This document shows positions 42,928 through 50,575 of a stretch of 50,603 bases of DNA, in pieces. The stretch's first letter is position 1. Each line of letters opens with the position of its first letter. Below the pieces are notes generated by a model. It was given only the letters and a program-made list of their open reading frames with translations, had not been told where the DNA came from and searched no databases. Source of the stretch: Pseudomonadota bacterium (GTDB lineage: Bacteria; Pseudomonadota; Alphaproteobacteria; Rhizobiales; Rhizobiaceae); NCBI GenBank assembly GCA_023444445.1, contig JAEXMK010000114.1:1-50603 (forward strand). The letters are read 5' to 3'. A program made the position numbers and the translations under genes.

Positions 42928-43658
42928 GTTTTGGAATGATGACGTTGGCTCCACGGATAGGATTTGATCGGTTCATCGCACTCGAATGGGCAACTACCGC
43001 ACTGAAAGTTCGCGCCGGTACAGCGAAGCTGGAAGACCTAGAGTTATTGCTGGATGACGCCAGTTTGGGCGCCGCCGCGCGCACGAAGACACGCACGGTG
43101 TTGAAGCGCCTATGGCTGGACCCGCGTGTTGAGTTGGTGGACTTTGCGGATCGTGGTGCGGCGATCTTCAAGGCGGTCCCGGATCTGCCCCTCACAGCAA
43201 TGCATTGGGGTATGGCCATCGCCACCTATCCCTTCTTCGGTAAGGTTGCTGAGCTGATCGGGCGCTTGTCCGCCCTTCAAGGAGATTGCGCGTCAGCCGA
43301 AATTCACCGGCGGATGAGCGAAGCTTATGGCGAGCGGGAAGGCACTTACAGAATGACCAATATGGTCATTCAGAGCCAGGCTGCTTGGGGTGCTGTGGAG
43401 CGAGTTGAAAAGGGCAAACGTGTCCTCCGTCTTGTCCCCGCCGTTGTGGAAAACGACGAACTTACGGTGTGGCTGATCGAAGCGGCCGTGCGTAACGCGG
43501 GCAAGCCGTTAGCAGTTCTAGGTCTGCAATCTCTGCCTGTGCTTTTTCCGTTTAACCTGACGGGACCTTTAGCCTATCTTGTCTCAAATAACGAACGCTT
43601 GGTTGTGAGAAACGATGGGCCGAACAGCCAGGTTGTGGCTCTGCGTGGTTCAACATGA
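42924..43658 (+). CDS. brxA: BrxA, small BREX protein
   Basis: A 244-residue, mostly helical protein, last in the operon. The GTG start at 42924 overlaps the pglZ stop (GTGA). Segments such as KTRTVLKRLWLDPRVELVDFADRG and YGEREGTYRMTNMVIQSQAAWGAVERVEKGKRVLRL fit the BrxA (DUF1819-like, NusB-like fold) family. I assign it partly from its place: in type 3 the published order is brxF-brxC-pglXI-brxHII-pglZ-brxA. BrxA from other systems binds DNA. A strong terminator lies 113 bp downstream. Confidence 0.8.
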   Translation: MSFGMMTLAPRIGFDRFIALEWATTALKVRAGTAKLEDLELLLDDASLGAAARTKTRTVLKRLWLDPRVELVDFADRGAAIFKAVPDLPLTAMHWGMAIATYPFFGKVAELIGRLSALQGDCASAEIHRRMSEAYGEREGTYRMTNMVIQSQAAWGAVERVEKGKRVLRLVPAVVENDELTVWLIEAAVRNAGKPLAVLGLQSLPVLFPFNLTGPLAYLVSNNERLVVRNDGPNSQVVALRGST

Positions 43659-43770
43659 GCGGCCTTTACAGCGTCAAATCGCAACTTGTACTGAATGTCG
43701 GCATCGGTAGTTGCGTGCCCCCGCAACCAAGTCAAACCTGAATGTTCGACCATTCATATCACCTAACAGA

Positions 43771-43806
43771 AAGCTCCTCCGCGCAAGCGTCGAGGAGCTT
43801 TTTGCG
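43771..43806 (+). terminator. Intrinsic terminator of the BREX operon
   Basis: AAGCTCCTC (43771-43779) and GAGGAGCTT (43792-43800) form a perfect 9-bp stem with a 12-nt loop, and the right arm runs into TTTTT (43799-43803). It ends the long + strand operon. It lacks a comparable A-run for efficient use in the other direction. Confidence 0.85.
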
Positions 43807-43892
43807 TTTCTGCTCCCTGTCCAACGCGCAAGCAAGAAGCTTCTCAAGATAAGCGTGCCGCCTCAGTGCCTCAAACTGCTTATCGAGAATGG

Positions 43893-43997
43893 TCAAGGCT
43901 CCATCGCAGCCAGCATGCTGGCGATCCGGCCGTGGACTGAGAGGGATGTGGGCTGGTGCCCCAAGGTCTTACCGATCACCATGTTCTGCGCAAGCGA
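43893..43997 (-). pseudogene. Tyrosine-integrase C-terminal remnant
   Basis: The minus strand reads a 34-codon tail: SLAQNMVIGKTLGHQPTSLSV, then HGRIASMLAAMEP and TGA. VIGKTLGHQ is the hallmark of the C-terminal box of phage-type integrases (LGH then a nucleophilic Tyr about nine residues on). Here the spacing is eight and the expected Tyr is His, and a TAA interrupts the frame just upstream. It therefore looks like a dead integrase relic. It lies between the BREX terminator and chromosomal genes, where an ICE or phage end would be expected. Confidence 0.4.
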
Positions 43998-44011
43998 TTA
44001 GACGATCGGCA

Positions 44012-44206
44012 TCACCTGACGTTTGCTTTCATCTTTTTTGCTGCGGCGCGCTGCAGTAAGAAATGGCGCATGCGCAGTTCCGTCTGAGCGCGATTGTGAC
44101 GCTGCTTTAATTCTTTGATTTCAGTCCGCATGCCCGGATCGGACGAGTTGATAGCGTCAATCTCCTTTGCAGGCGCTCTTAGGGGCGAGGAAGCTTGTCC
44201 GATCAT
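44012..44206 (-). CDS. Small hypothetical protein, basic and helical
   Basis: A possible 64-residue protein: an N-terminal loop, then a charged helix EIKELKQRHNRAQTELRMRHFLLQRAAAKKMKANVR. It has coiled-coil character and no recognisable family. There is no neighbouring operon partner. Its start has no clear ribosome site, so it may not be expressed. It is the only plausible frame in the junction segment. Confidence 0.25.
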   Translation of the reverse strand: MIGQASSPLRAPAKEIDAINSSDPGMRTEIKELKQRHNRAQTELRMRHFLLQRAAAKKMKANVR

Positions 44207-44380
44207 TTTTGCCGGATGCTAAAGAGCCGCTCTAGGCCGACTAGTTTCAGCATCTATTCAGGTGTCATGGCACGAGCCAAACGCGCCGGAAGCCTTCACT
44301 CTCAAGGCAATCGGTGCCCCTGCTATTGCAAGAGCGGATGCACTGTCTTCGCCAACACCGGTACGATTGGAAAGCCAGCG
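44207..44380. other. Probable ICE/chromosome junction segment without a supported gene
   Basis: Together with 43659-43770 and 43807-43892 this stretch holds no gene I can support. Short frames are open on both strands around 44262-44390 but match nothing familiar. No tRNA is evident. The boundary between element and chromosome should fall between the BREX terminator and here; the att repeat cannot be defined without the other end of the element. Confidence 0.35.
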
Positions 44381-45301
44381 TCAACCTCGGTTAAATCGGA
44401 AGGGTGCAAATCCTCTTGTCTGTGTCGGGATCATCCACACGCCGCCGGAGAAAGGAGCCTGTTCGAGCCGGTCGGACGACATGTTGTGGCGGTGCGAGGT
44501 GACGAAAAGAGTGCTGAAATCGGGTCCGCCGAAGCAGGGCATGGTTGGGTGTGGCACAGGCATCTTTATCGACGCCGTCTGTTTGCAGCCGTCTTCGGCG
44601 AAGACATTCAGCATGCCGGCGGAAACGCCTGCGCTATAATAGGTGCCGCTGCAGTCGAGGCAGCCGCCATCGGGCCTTCCCGTTTCTTCGGTCAGCTGAG
44701 CCACAAGCACACCCTCGTCGAACAGGCCGTGTACCCTGTCGAAATTGCGTCTGCGTATCCATTTCTGCACTGAATCGCTTTGCCACATGATGGAACCATC
44801 AGGGGAGAAAGCCAGCCCGTTTGGACATGTCAGTCTCGTCTGCATGCGCTTGGCGCTCTTTGCGGTGATCCGCCAAAGTTCGCCATGGGGCTCCATGTCG
44901 GAGAGTGGAACATTGTGCATGGTTCCCACCCAGAAAGCGCCATCGGGGCCAACACGGCCGTCATTCAGCCGGCAGGGGATGCCCTCCGGCGCCGGAATGG
45001 AGTGGAGCAGACTTGTCCTGCCGCTATCGGGATTGAGGATGACGATATCCATGCCGCAGGCGATGACGAGATCGCCGTTTTCACAAAGTCCGAGGCTCGA
45101 TACCGTGTGAGGAAACGACCATTGCCGATATTGGCCGGGCCCGAGTGCTGCGGACCGCACCGTCTTGCCGAGGATATCGCACCAGAAAAGGACCTGGCGC
45201 CGCTCGTCCCAAACGGGGGATTCCGCCAGCGTGCTCATCGTGTCGCACAAAAGTTTCGCCTTCGTCATAGCAAGCGCTTGTTCGGGATTTGCCGTATTCA
45301 T
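44381..45301 (-). CDS. SMP-30/gluconolactonase-family sugar lactonase
   Basis: About 306 residues, a six-bladed propeller hydrolase that opens sugar lactones, using a divalent metal. Family motifs include TLAESPVWDERRQVLFWCDILGK (metal Glu), GIPCRLNDGRVGPDGAFWVGTM (Asn/Asp ligands), CPNGLAFSPDGSIMWQSDS, and PDGGCLDCSGTYYSA. It ends normally with GGVWMIPTQTRGFAPFRF. The start is set at ATG 45301; an inner ATG at 45268 is possible. It lies 31 bp downstream of the GntR gene and is co-transcribed with it. With the dehydrogenases opposite it suggests an oxidative sugar pathway through a lactone. Confidence 0.88.
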   Translation of the reverse strand: MNTANPEQALAMTKAKLLCDTMSTLAESPVWDERRQVLFWCDILGKTVRSAALGPGQYRQWSFPHTVSSLGLCENGDLVIACGMDIVILNPDSGRTSLLHSIPAPEGIPCRLNDGRVGPDGAFWVGTMHNVPLSDMEPHGELWRITAKSAKRMQTRLTCPNGLAFSPDGSIMWQSDSVQKWIRRRNFDRVHGLFDEGVLVAQLTEETGRPDGGCLDCSGTYYSAGVSAGMLNVFAEDGCKQTASIKMPVPHPTMPCFGGPDFSTLFVTSHRHNMSSDRLEQAPFSGGVWMIPTQTRGFAPFRFNRG

Positions 45302-45332
45302 GATGCTCGAACCGTTGAAATGATGCCGCAGC

Positions 45333-46046
45333 CTATTCGAAATAGTCCTGGTGGTTCTCAAAGACCTGCGAAAGAATGCCGAGGACGCGCCTCAAGTGCT
45401 TACGCAATTCTTCCGTCGCCAGCGTTTCGTCTCCGGCTTTGATAGCGTCATACACCGCCTCATGCTCGGAAAGCAGCCGCGCCATATGCGCCTCGTCGGT
45501 GATGGCGAGGGCACGCAGGCGGTCCAGCCCCGCCTTTTCGCGGATCAGCAGGGTCTCCAGTCTCTCCAGCCCCGTCGCGGCTGCAAGTGCGCTGTGGAAC
45601 TGGTCGTCATGCACACGGAAGGCTTTGCGGTCTCCGCTGCGCATGGCCGCGCGCTGGCCGCTGAGGGCATGTTCGATCTCCTGTTCGGCCTCCGGGGTAA
45701 TGCCGATCTGGCAGAGCCTGCAGACGGCGGCCACCTCCAACGCCTCGCGAATGAACTGCGCGCTGCGGATGTGTTTTTCCGATAATTTGGAGACATAAGT
45801 GCCGCGGCTCGGCAGGGTGACGATCAGGCCGTCGTCTCTCAGCCTGCTTAGCGCTTCCCGCACCGGCGTCCGGCTGGAGCTGAAGGATTGCCCGATTTCG
45901 TTTTCCGAGACCGCCTGGCCGGGAAAAAGCTCGCGCGAAAGGATGGCGGATTTCAGCGCGGAATAGATCTGATCAACAACCGGACGGTTGAGGTCCAGTC
46001 GCTCCATTGTCGGCACAGTGCCGCCTGTTACGGGAATTTTCGGCAT
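45333..46046 (-). CDS. GntR/FadR-family transcriptional regulator
   Basis: A 237-residue regulator. The GntR winged helix lies in the first 80 residues (VVDQIYSALKSAILSRELFPGQAVSENEIGQSFSSSRTPVREALSRLRDDGLIVTLPSRGTYV). The all-helical FCD effector domain follows, with metal-type residues in FRVHDDQFHSALAAATG and HMARLLSEHEAVYDAI. The ATG at 46046 has GGAGG seven bases upstream. It is divergent from the Gfo/Idh operon, with two palindromes in the shared region, and presumably represses both directions until a sugar-derived ligand binds. Confidence 0.92.
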   Translation of the reverse strand: MPKIPVTGGTVPTMERLDLNRPVVDQIYSALKSAILSRELFPGQAVSENEIGQSFSSSRTPVREALSRLRDDGLIVTLPSRGTYVSKLSEKHIRSAQFIREALEVAAVCRLCQIGITPEAEQEIEHALSGQRAAMRSGDRKAFRVHDDQFHSALAAATGLERLETLLIREKAGLDRLRALAITDEAHMARLLSEHEAVYDAIKAGDETLATEELRKHLRRVLGILSQVFENHQDYFE

Positions 46047-46068
46047 ATACCCTCCAGCGTTCTCATAA

Positions 46069-46080
46069 CCGGTATACCGG
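46069..46080. promoter_or_regulatory. Palindromic operator 1 of the GntR regulator
   Basis: CCGGTATACCGG is a perfect 12-bp palindrome, 23 bp upstream of the GntR start. Its core (GGTATACC) resembles the second box at 46103-46116. GntR/FadR proteins bind such short dyads. Confidence 0.6.
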
Positions 46081-46092
46081 AACACAAGTCTG

Positions 46093-46121
46093 TTGACAAC
46101 CGGCATACCGGTATGCAAATG
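46093..46121 (+). promoter_or_regulatory. Promoter and palindromic operator 2 of the Gfo/Idh operon
   Basis: TTGACA (46093-46098) is a consensus -35. At 17-bp spacing the -10 position reads CAAATG, a poor match. The perfect 14-bp palindrome GCATACCGGTATGC (46103-46116) fills the spacer, so a bound GntR protein would block RNA polymerase. The start codon at 46150 follows GGGAAGGAGG. Confidence 0.55.
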
Positions 46122-46149
46122 ATTGCGCATTGGGAAGGAGGCTCCCGAA

Positions 46150-47202
46150 ATGCAAAATATCAAGACCTGCGTCATCGTTGGTGCCGGAATGGTAGCGAAG
46201 ACGCATGTGCTTGCCTGTGCGGCAAGCCCTGAGAAAATTCACCTGAAGGGCATCGTGGATGGAGGTTCCGGCCGCGCCAAGACGCTGGCCGCTGAAGCAT
46301 CGAAACACACCGGCTATGATGTCGCCGTTTATTCCTCGGTCGAGGAAGCGGCGCGCGATGCGGATGTCGATTTCGCCATCATCGCAACACCGCCAAATGC
46401 CCGCATCGATATCGTCGGGAAACTGGCGAAAGCGGGCAAGCACATCCTGATGGAGAAGCCCGTCGCCCGCAATACGCAGGAAGCAGACGGTCTCGTCGCC
46501 CTGTGTCGCGAGGCAGGTGTTACTCTCGGTATCATCTTCCAGCACCGCATGCGGGCTGCATCGCAAAAAGCCCGTGAGCTCGTTGATGGCGGCACGCTCG
46601 GAGCGCTGGGCCTCTGCGAAATCTCCGTGCCGTGGTGGCGCGCGCAATCCTATTACGACGAACCGGGTCGCGGCACGCTGGCACGCGATGGCGGTGGTGT
46701 TCTGATCTCCCAGGCAATTCATACGATCGATCTGGCATTGAGCCTGACGGGGCCGGTGGCCCGTGTTCAGGCCATGGCTGCTACAACGCGTTTCCATCGC
46801 ATGGAAACCGAAGATTATGTCTCTGCCGGCCTGCGCTTCAAGAACGGCGCTGTCGGCTCGCTCGTTGCAAGCACCGCAAGTTTTCCCGGCGCTGCGGAAT
46901 CGATCCTGCTGCATTTCGACAATGCCAGCCTGCGGCTGGCCTCTGGTCTGTTGCATCTCGACTGGCGCGATGGCCGGCAGGAGACTTTTGGCGGCGCGGC
47001 TGCCAGTACGGGCGGCGGCGCCGACCCCATGGCTTTCACGCACGAATGGCATCAGGGCGTCTTCGATGATTTCGCAGACGCCATCTCTTCAGGACGCCCG
47101 CCTGTTGTCACCGGCGAAGCGGCTCTTTTGTCTCACAGATTGATCGACGCGATCATCAACTCGGCCGACACCGGCAAGGAAGTGGAACTGCAGGATGACT
47201 AA
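46150..47202 (+). CDS. Gfo/Idh/MocA-family oxidoreductase (1)
   Basis: A 350-residue NAD(P)-dependent sugar dehydrogenase. The Rossmann motif VIVGAGMVAKTH is at 8-19. The family EKP motif is in HILMEKPVARN, and the second-domain motif GGGVLISQAIHTIDLALSLTG carries the catalytic-type His. ATG at 46150 has AGGAGG in front. It overlaps the next gene by 8 bp. First gene of the inducible operon; the sugar substrate is not readable from sequence. Confidence 0.9.
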   Translation: MQNIKTCVIVGAGMVAKTHVLACAASPEKIHLKGIVDGGSGRAKTLAAEASKHTGYDVAVYSSVEEAARDADVDFAIIATPPNARIDIVGKLAKAGKHILMEKPVARNTQEADGLVALCREAGVTLGIIFQHRMRAASQKARELVDGGTLGALGLCEISVPWWRAQSYYDEPGRGTLARDGGGVLISQAIHTIDLALSLTGPVARVQAMAATTRFHRMETEDYVSAGLRFKNGAVGSLVASTASFPGAAESILLHFDNASLRLASGLLHLDWRDGRQETFGGAAASTGGGADPMAFTHEWHQGVFDDFADAISSGRPPVVTGEAALLSHRLIDAIINSADTGKEVELQDD

Positions 47203-48211
47203 AGCAATCAAGTTCGTCGCTCTCGGTATCGAGCATCGGCATATTTTCGGCATGGCCCAGAACCTGCTGGATGCCGGCGCGGAATTTGGCGGCTGGTGGA
47301 CGGAAGGCGAGCCCGATGTCGTGGAAGGCTTTGTCAAGCGCTTCCCGGATGTGCCGCGGGCAGCATCGAAAGAGTCGCTGCTGGCTGACGGCACCGTCGA
47401 TCTGGTCGTGATCGCCGATATTCCCTCCAAGCGCGCCGATCTCGCGATCGCAGCGATGGAAGCCGGCAAGGATGTCATGTCGGACAAGCCGGGCTGCACC
47501 ACCTTCGAACAGCTTGATCGTCTTCGCCAGACAGTCGCAAAGACCAAGCGCATCTGGACCGTTGATTTCTCCGAGCGCTTCGAAGTGCCGAGCGTGACCA
47601 AGGCTGCCGAACTCGTTGCCCAGGGCGCCATCGGCCGCGTCATCCAGACTGTCGGCCTCGGCCCGCACCGCCTGAACCGCCAGATCCGCCCGAAGTGGTT
47701 CTTCGAGCGCGAAGCCTACGGTGGTATCATCACCGACATTGCCAGCCACCAGATCGACCAGTTCATGTTCTTCACGGGTTCGACCGAGGTTGAGATCGTG
47801 TCCGCCACCGTCGCCAATTACGCCAACCCAGGCGATCCGGGCCTGCAGGATTTCGGCGAAGTGGTGCTGCGCGGTGACAAGGGCCACGGCTATATTCGCG
47901 TTGACTGGTACACGCCGGATGCGCTGCCGACCTGGGGTGACGGTCGCCTGACCATTCTCGGCACCGAGGGCTACATCGAACTGCGCAAATATGTCGATGT
48001 CGGCAACACCGAAGGCACGGACCGCCTCGTTCTCGTGAATGGTGACCGTTGCGAATATATCGATGCCTCCGATGCCGGTCTGCCCTATTTCGCCCGTATC
48101 TGCGACGATATCCGCAACCGCACCGAAACGGCCATGACGCAGGAACACGTCTTCAAGGTCTGCGACCTGTCGCTGCAGGCACAGGCCAAGGCTGAGGGAG
48201 CCTCGAAATGA
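47195..48211 (+). CDS. Gfo/Idh/MocA-family oxidoreductase (2), atypical
   Basis: A 338-residue family member with departures from consensus. The nucleotide-binding start reads KFVALGIEHRHIFGMAQNLLDAG, without GxGxxG, and the EKP motif is replaced by DKP (VMSDKPGCTTFEQLDRL). The second domain is recognisable (YGGIITDIASHQIDQFMFFTG). Such variants may be lyase/isomerase-like or bind cofactor differently. It is sandwiched between two canonical paralogues with overlapping starts and stops. Confidence 0.85.
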   Translation: MTKAIKFVALGIEHRHIFGMAQNLLDAGAEFGGWWTEGEPDVVEGFVKRFPDVPRAASKESLLADGTVDLVVIADIPSKRADLAIAAMEAGKDVMSDKPGCTTFEQLDRLRQTVAKTKRIWTVDFSERFEVPSVTKAAELVAQGAIGRVIQTVGLGPHRLNRQIRPKWFFEREAYGGIITDIASHQIDQFMFFTGSTEVEIVSATVANYANPGDPGLQDFGEVVLRGDKGHGYIRVDWYTPDALPTWGDGRLTILGTEGYIELRKYVDVGNTEGTDRLVLVNGDRCEYIDASDAGLPYFARICDDIRNRTETAMTQEHVFKVCDLSLQAQAKAEGASK

Positions 48212-49281
48212 TTGGTGTTGCCATTATTGGCGCCGGCATCGGCGCCCAGCATCTGAGCGGCTATCGGGCGTTGCCCAACCGCTTCGTCGTCAAGGCGATC
48301 TGCGATCTTGATCTGGAGCGCGCCCGCTCCGTCGCCGGCGATGATACCTCCATTCATCTCACTACCGATCTCGATGAGGTTCTGGCCGATGAGAGCATCC
48401 AGCTGATCGACGTCTGCCTGCCGCCGCACCTGCATTTTCCGGTGACTCTGAAGGCGCACGCGGCGGGCAAGGATGTGGTCTGCGAAAAGCCCCTGGTCCG
48501 CTCTCTGGAGGAAGCCAATGCGCTGATCGATTCCGTCAAGACGACCGGTCGCGGCGTGTTTCCCGTGTTCCAGTATCGCTTCGGGCACGCCATGCGCCAG
48601 CTGCGCGCGCTCATCGATGCCGGTCTTGCAGGCAAGGCCTTTGTCGCGAGCTCGGAAGTCCATTGGAACCGCGGCGCCAGCTACTACGACATTCCCTGGC
48701 GCGGCACCTGGAAGGGTGAATGCGGCGGCGCGATCCTTGGCCATGCCATCCATGCCCATGATCTTCTCTGCCACGTTCTCGGACCGGTCGATGAAGTTTT
48801 CGCCATGGCCGATACACGCGTCAACAAGATCGAAACCGAAGATTGCGCAGCACTCAGCTTCCGCATGAAAAGCGGTGCGCTGGCAACCAGCTCGGTGACG
48901 CTTGGTGCCGCCGAAGACACGTCGCGCCTGCGCTTCTGCTTCGAGGGCTTCACGGCGGAAAGCGGCACGCTGCCCTATCGTCCGGCGGAAGATACCTGGC
49001 GTTTCATCGCCCGCGCGCCGACGACGCAGGATCAGATCGACGCCGTTCTGGCGACCGTAGCGGATGGCGAAAACGGCTTTGCCGGTTTTGTCGAAGCCAT
49101 TGCCGACGCGATGGAAGGACGCGGCGGCAAGGAGGTGACGGTTCATGACGGCTTGCAGTCCATCGAACTCGTGACCGCCATCTATCGCTCGGTCCGGGAA
49201 GGAAAGCCGGTTCGCCTGTCCGACGCCGCCGAAGGTGAATGGATCAAGGGCTGGGCGCCGAGCGCATCCGCCAAAGCATAA
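48208..49281 (+). CDS. Gfo/Idh/MocA-family oxidoreductase (3)
   Basis: A 357-residue dehydrogenase. The Rossmann motif GVAIIGAGIGAQHLSGYRAL is at 3-22, the EKP motif in DVVCEKPLVRSLEEANAL, and the catalytic-domain motif GGAILGHAIHAHDLLCHVLGP follows. ATGA joins it to the previous gene. With gene 1 it could act on successive oxidation states of one sugar, or one enzyme may produce a keto-sugar and the other reduce it. Confidence 0.9.
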   Translation: MIGVAIIGAGIGAQHLSGYRALPNRFVVKAICDLDLERARSVAGDDTSIHLTTDLDEVLADESIQLIDVCLPPHLHFPVTLKAHAAGKDVVCEKPLVRSLEEANALIDSVKTTGRGVFPVFQYRFGHAMRQLRALIDAGLAGKAFVASSEVHWNRGASYYDIPWRGTWKGECGGAILGHAIHAHDLLCHVLGPVDEVFAMADTRVNKIETEDCAALSFRMKSGALATSSVTLGAAEDTSRLRFCFEGFTAESGTLPYRPAEDTWRFIARAPTTQDQIDAVLATVADGENGFAGFVEAIADAMEGRGGKEVTVHDGLQSIELVTAIYRSVREGKPVRLSDAAEGEWIKGWAPSASAKA

Positions 49282-49303
49282 TCATCTAACGGGAGGAAAC
49301 CAG

Positions 49304-50575
49304 ATGACCAGAAAATACAGCATGGCACTGGCGCTCGCCATTGGCGCGGCGTCCTTTGCCGGTGCCGCGCAGGCGGCCCAGGAAGTGCGCTTCACCTGCG
49401 CTTATGACGGCAACGGCTGCGAAATCCTGAAGGATATTCTCGCGCGTTACGAAAAGCAGCATCCCGATGTGAAGATCGTCACCGACGTCGTGCCCTACAA
49501 GGCGCTGCTGGAAGGCCTGCCCGTGCAGCTCGCCGGCGGCAGCGGTCCTGACTTCGCAACGGTAACCGATCTTGGCGGTCTCAACCGTTATTATCTTGAT
49601 CTGACGCCCTATGTGGACGCGAAATATTGGGAAGATAACTTCTCCAACGTGCTGAAATGGTACCGCAGCGGCCCTGACGACAAGGGCATCTACGGCATGC
49701 ACACGCAGCTCACCATCACCGGCGCCTTCATCAACCGCACGCTGTTCGACCAGGCAAACGTCGCCGTTCCCGGCAAGGATGCAACGCTGGACGACTGGGC
49801 GAAGGCCGCCAATGCCGTCGCGAAGGCAACCGGCACGCCTTACCCGATGGCGATCGACCGTTCCGGTCACCGCATCGCCGGGCCGGCCATTTCTTACGGC
49901 GCGAAGATTTTCGACGCTGACGGCAAGCCGATCCTCGTCGATGAAGGCTTCACGACGTTCGTGAAGAAGTTCGTGGAGTGGAACAAGGACGGCACCATGG
50001 CGCGTGACGTCTGGGCCGGACAGGGCGGCAATACCTACCGTGACGCCGCGCAGGAATTCATCAACGGCCAGCTGGTCTATTATTATTCCGGCAGCTGGCA
50101 GACGGCGCGCTTCGACAGCCAAGTCGGCGATGCCTTTGACTGGGAAGTCGTGCCGCAGCCCTGCGGTGGTGCAGCCTGCACGGGCATGCCCGGCGGCACC
50201 GGCATCGTTGGTTTCAAGCAGACCAAGAACCCGAAGATCGTCGCCGACATCCTGAACTTCCTTGCTCAGGATGAGAACTACCTCGACTTTACGGTGCGCA
50301 CCCGCAACGTTCCGGCCAACAAGTCGGTGGCTGACAAGGGCGTGACCTATACCGGTGCGACACCTGCGACTCAGAAGGCCATGAATGCCTGGCTCGACCA
50401 GATCCCCGGTCTCAGCCCGATTGCCTACGCCTACCAGGGCTACAAGAACAACCGCGCCATGTTCAACATCTCAGTCCAGCGCATCACGCAGGCCATTGTC
50501 GGTGAAAGCACCGTTGATGAGGCCATGGCCCGTGCGAAGACGGACCTTGAGGAAGCGTTGAAGCAGGCGAAGTGA
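49304..50575 (+). CDS. ABC sugar transporter substrate-binding protein (family 1)
   Basis: A 423-residue periplasmic binding protein. The signal peptide is at 1-24 (GAAQA cleavage). The mature part has the CUT1-type fold (DILARYEKQHPDVKIVTDVVPYKALLEGLPVQLAGGSGPDFATV; NGQLVYYYSGSW). It is preceded by GGGAGG and starts 22 bp after the third dehydrogenase. The permease genes presumably follow just outside the window. It should bring in the sugar or glycoside that the dehydrogenases handle. Confidence 0.9.
   Translation: MTRKYSMALALAIGAASFAGAAQAAQEVRFTCAYDGNGCEILKDILARYEKQHPDVKIVTDVVPYKALLEGLPVQLAGGSGPDFATVTDLGGLNRYYLDLTPYVDAKYWEDNFSNVLKWYRSGPDDKGIYGMHTQLTITGAFINRTLFDQANVAVPGKDATLDDWAKAANAVAKATGTPYPMAIDRSGHRIAGPAISYGAKIFDADGKPILVDEGFTTFVKKFVEWNKDGTMARDVWAGQGGNTYRDAAQEFINGQLVYYYSGSWQTARFDSQVGDAFDWEVVPQPCGGAACTGMPGGTGIVGFKQTKNPKIVADILNFLAQDENYLDFTVRTRNVPANKSVADKGVTYTGATPATQKAMNAWLDQIPGLSPIAYAYQGYKNNRAMFNISVQRITQAIVGESTVDEAMARAKTDLEEALKQAK

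Noticed and set aside
27059..43658. DISARM instead of BREX
   Set aside because: The SNF2 helicase and DUF1156-type methylase resemble DrmD and DrmMI, but drmA, drmB and drmC are absent, while pglZ, brxC, brxF and brxA are present.
43711..44001. 96-codon + strand frame downstream of brxA
   Set aside because: It runs through the perfect terminator stem and is antisense to the integrase relic; nothing recognisable.
44381..44480. SMP-30 gene truncated by the element boundary
   Set aside because: The C-terminus ends with the usual GGVW...FRF family tail, so the gene appears complete.
44195..44773. 192-codon + strand frame over the junction and the SMP-30 gene
   Set aside because: Mostly antisense to SMP-30, Cys/Arg-rich, no family; the SMP-30 frame has clear metal-site motifs.
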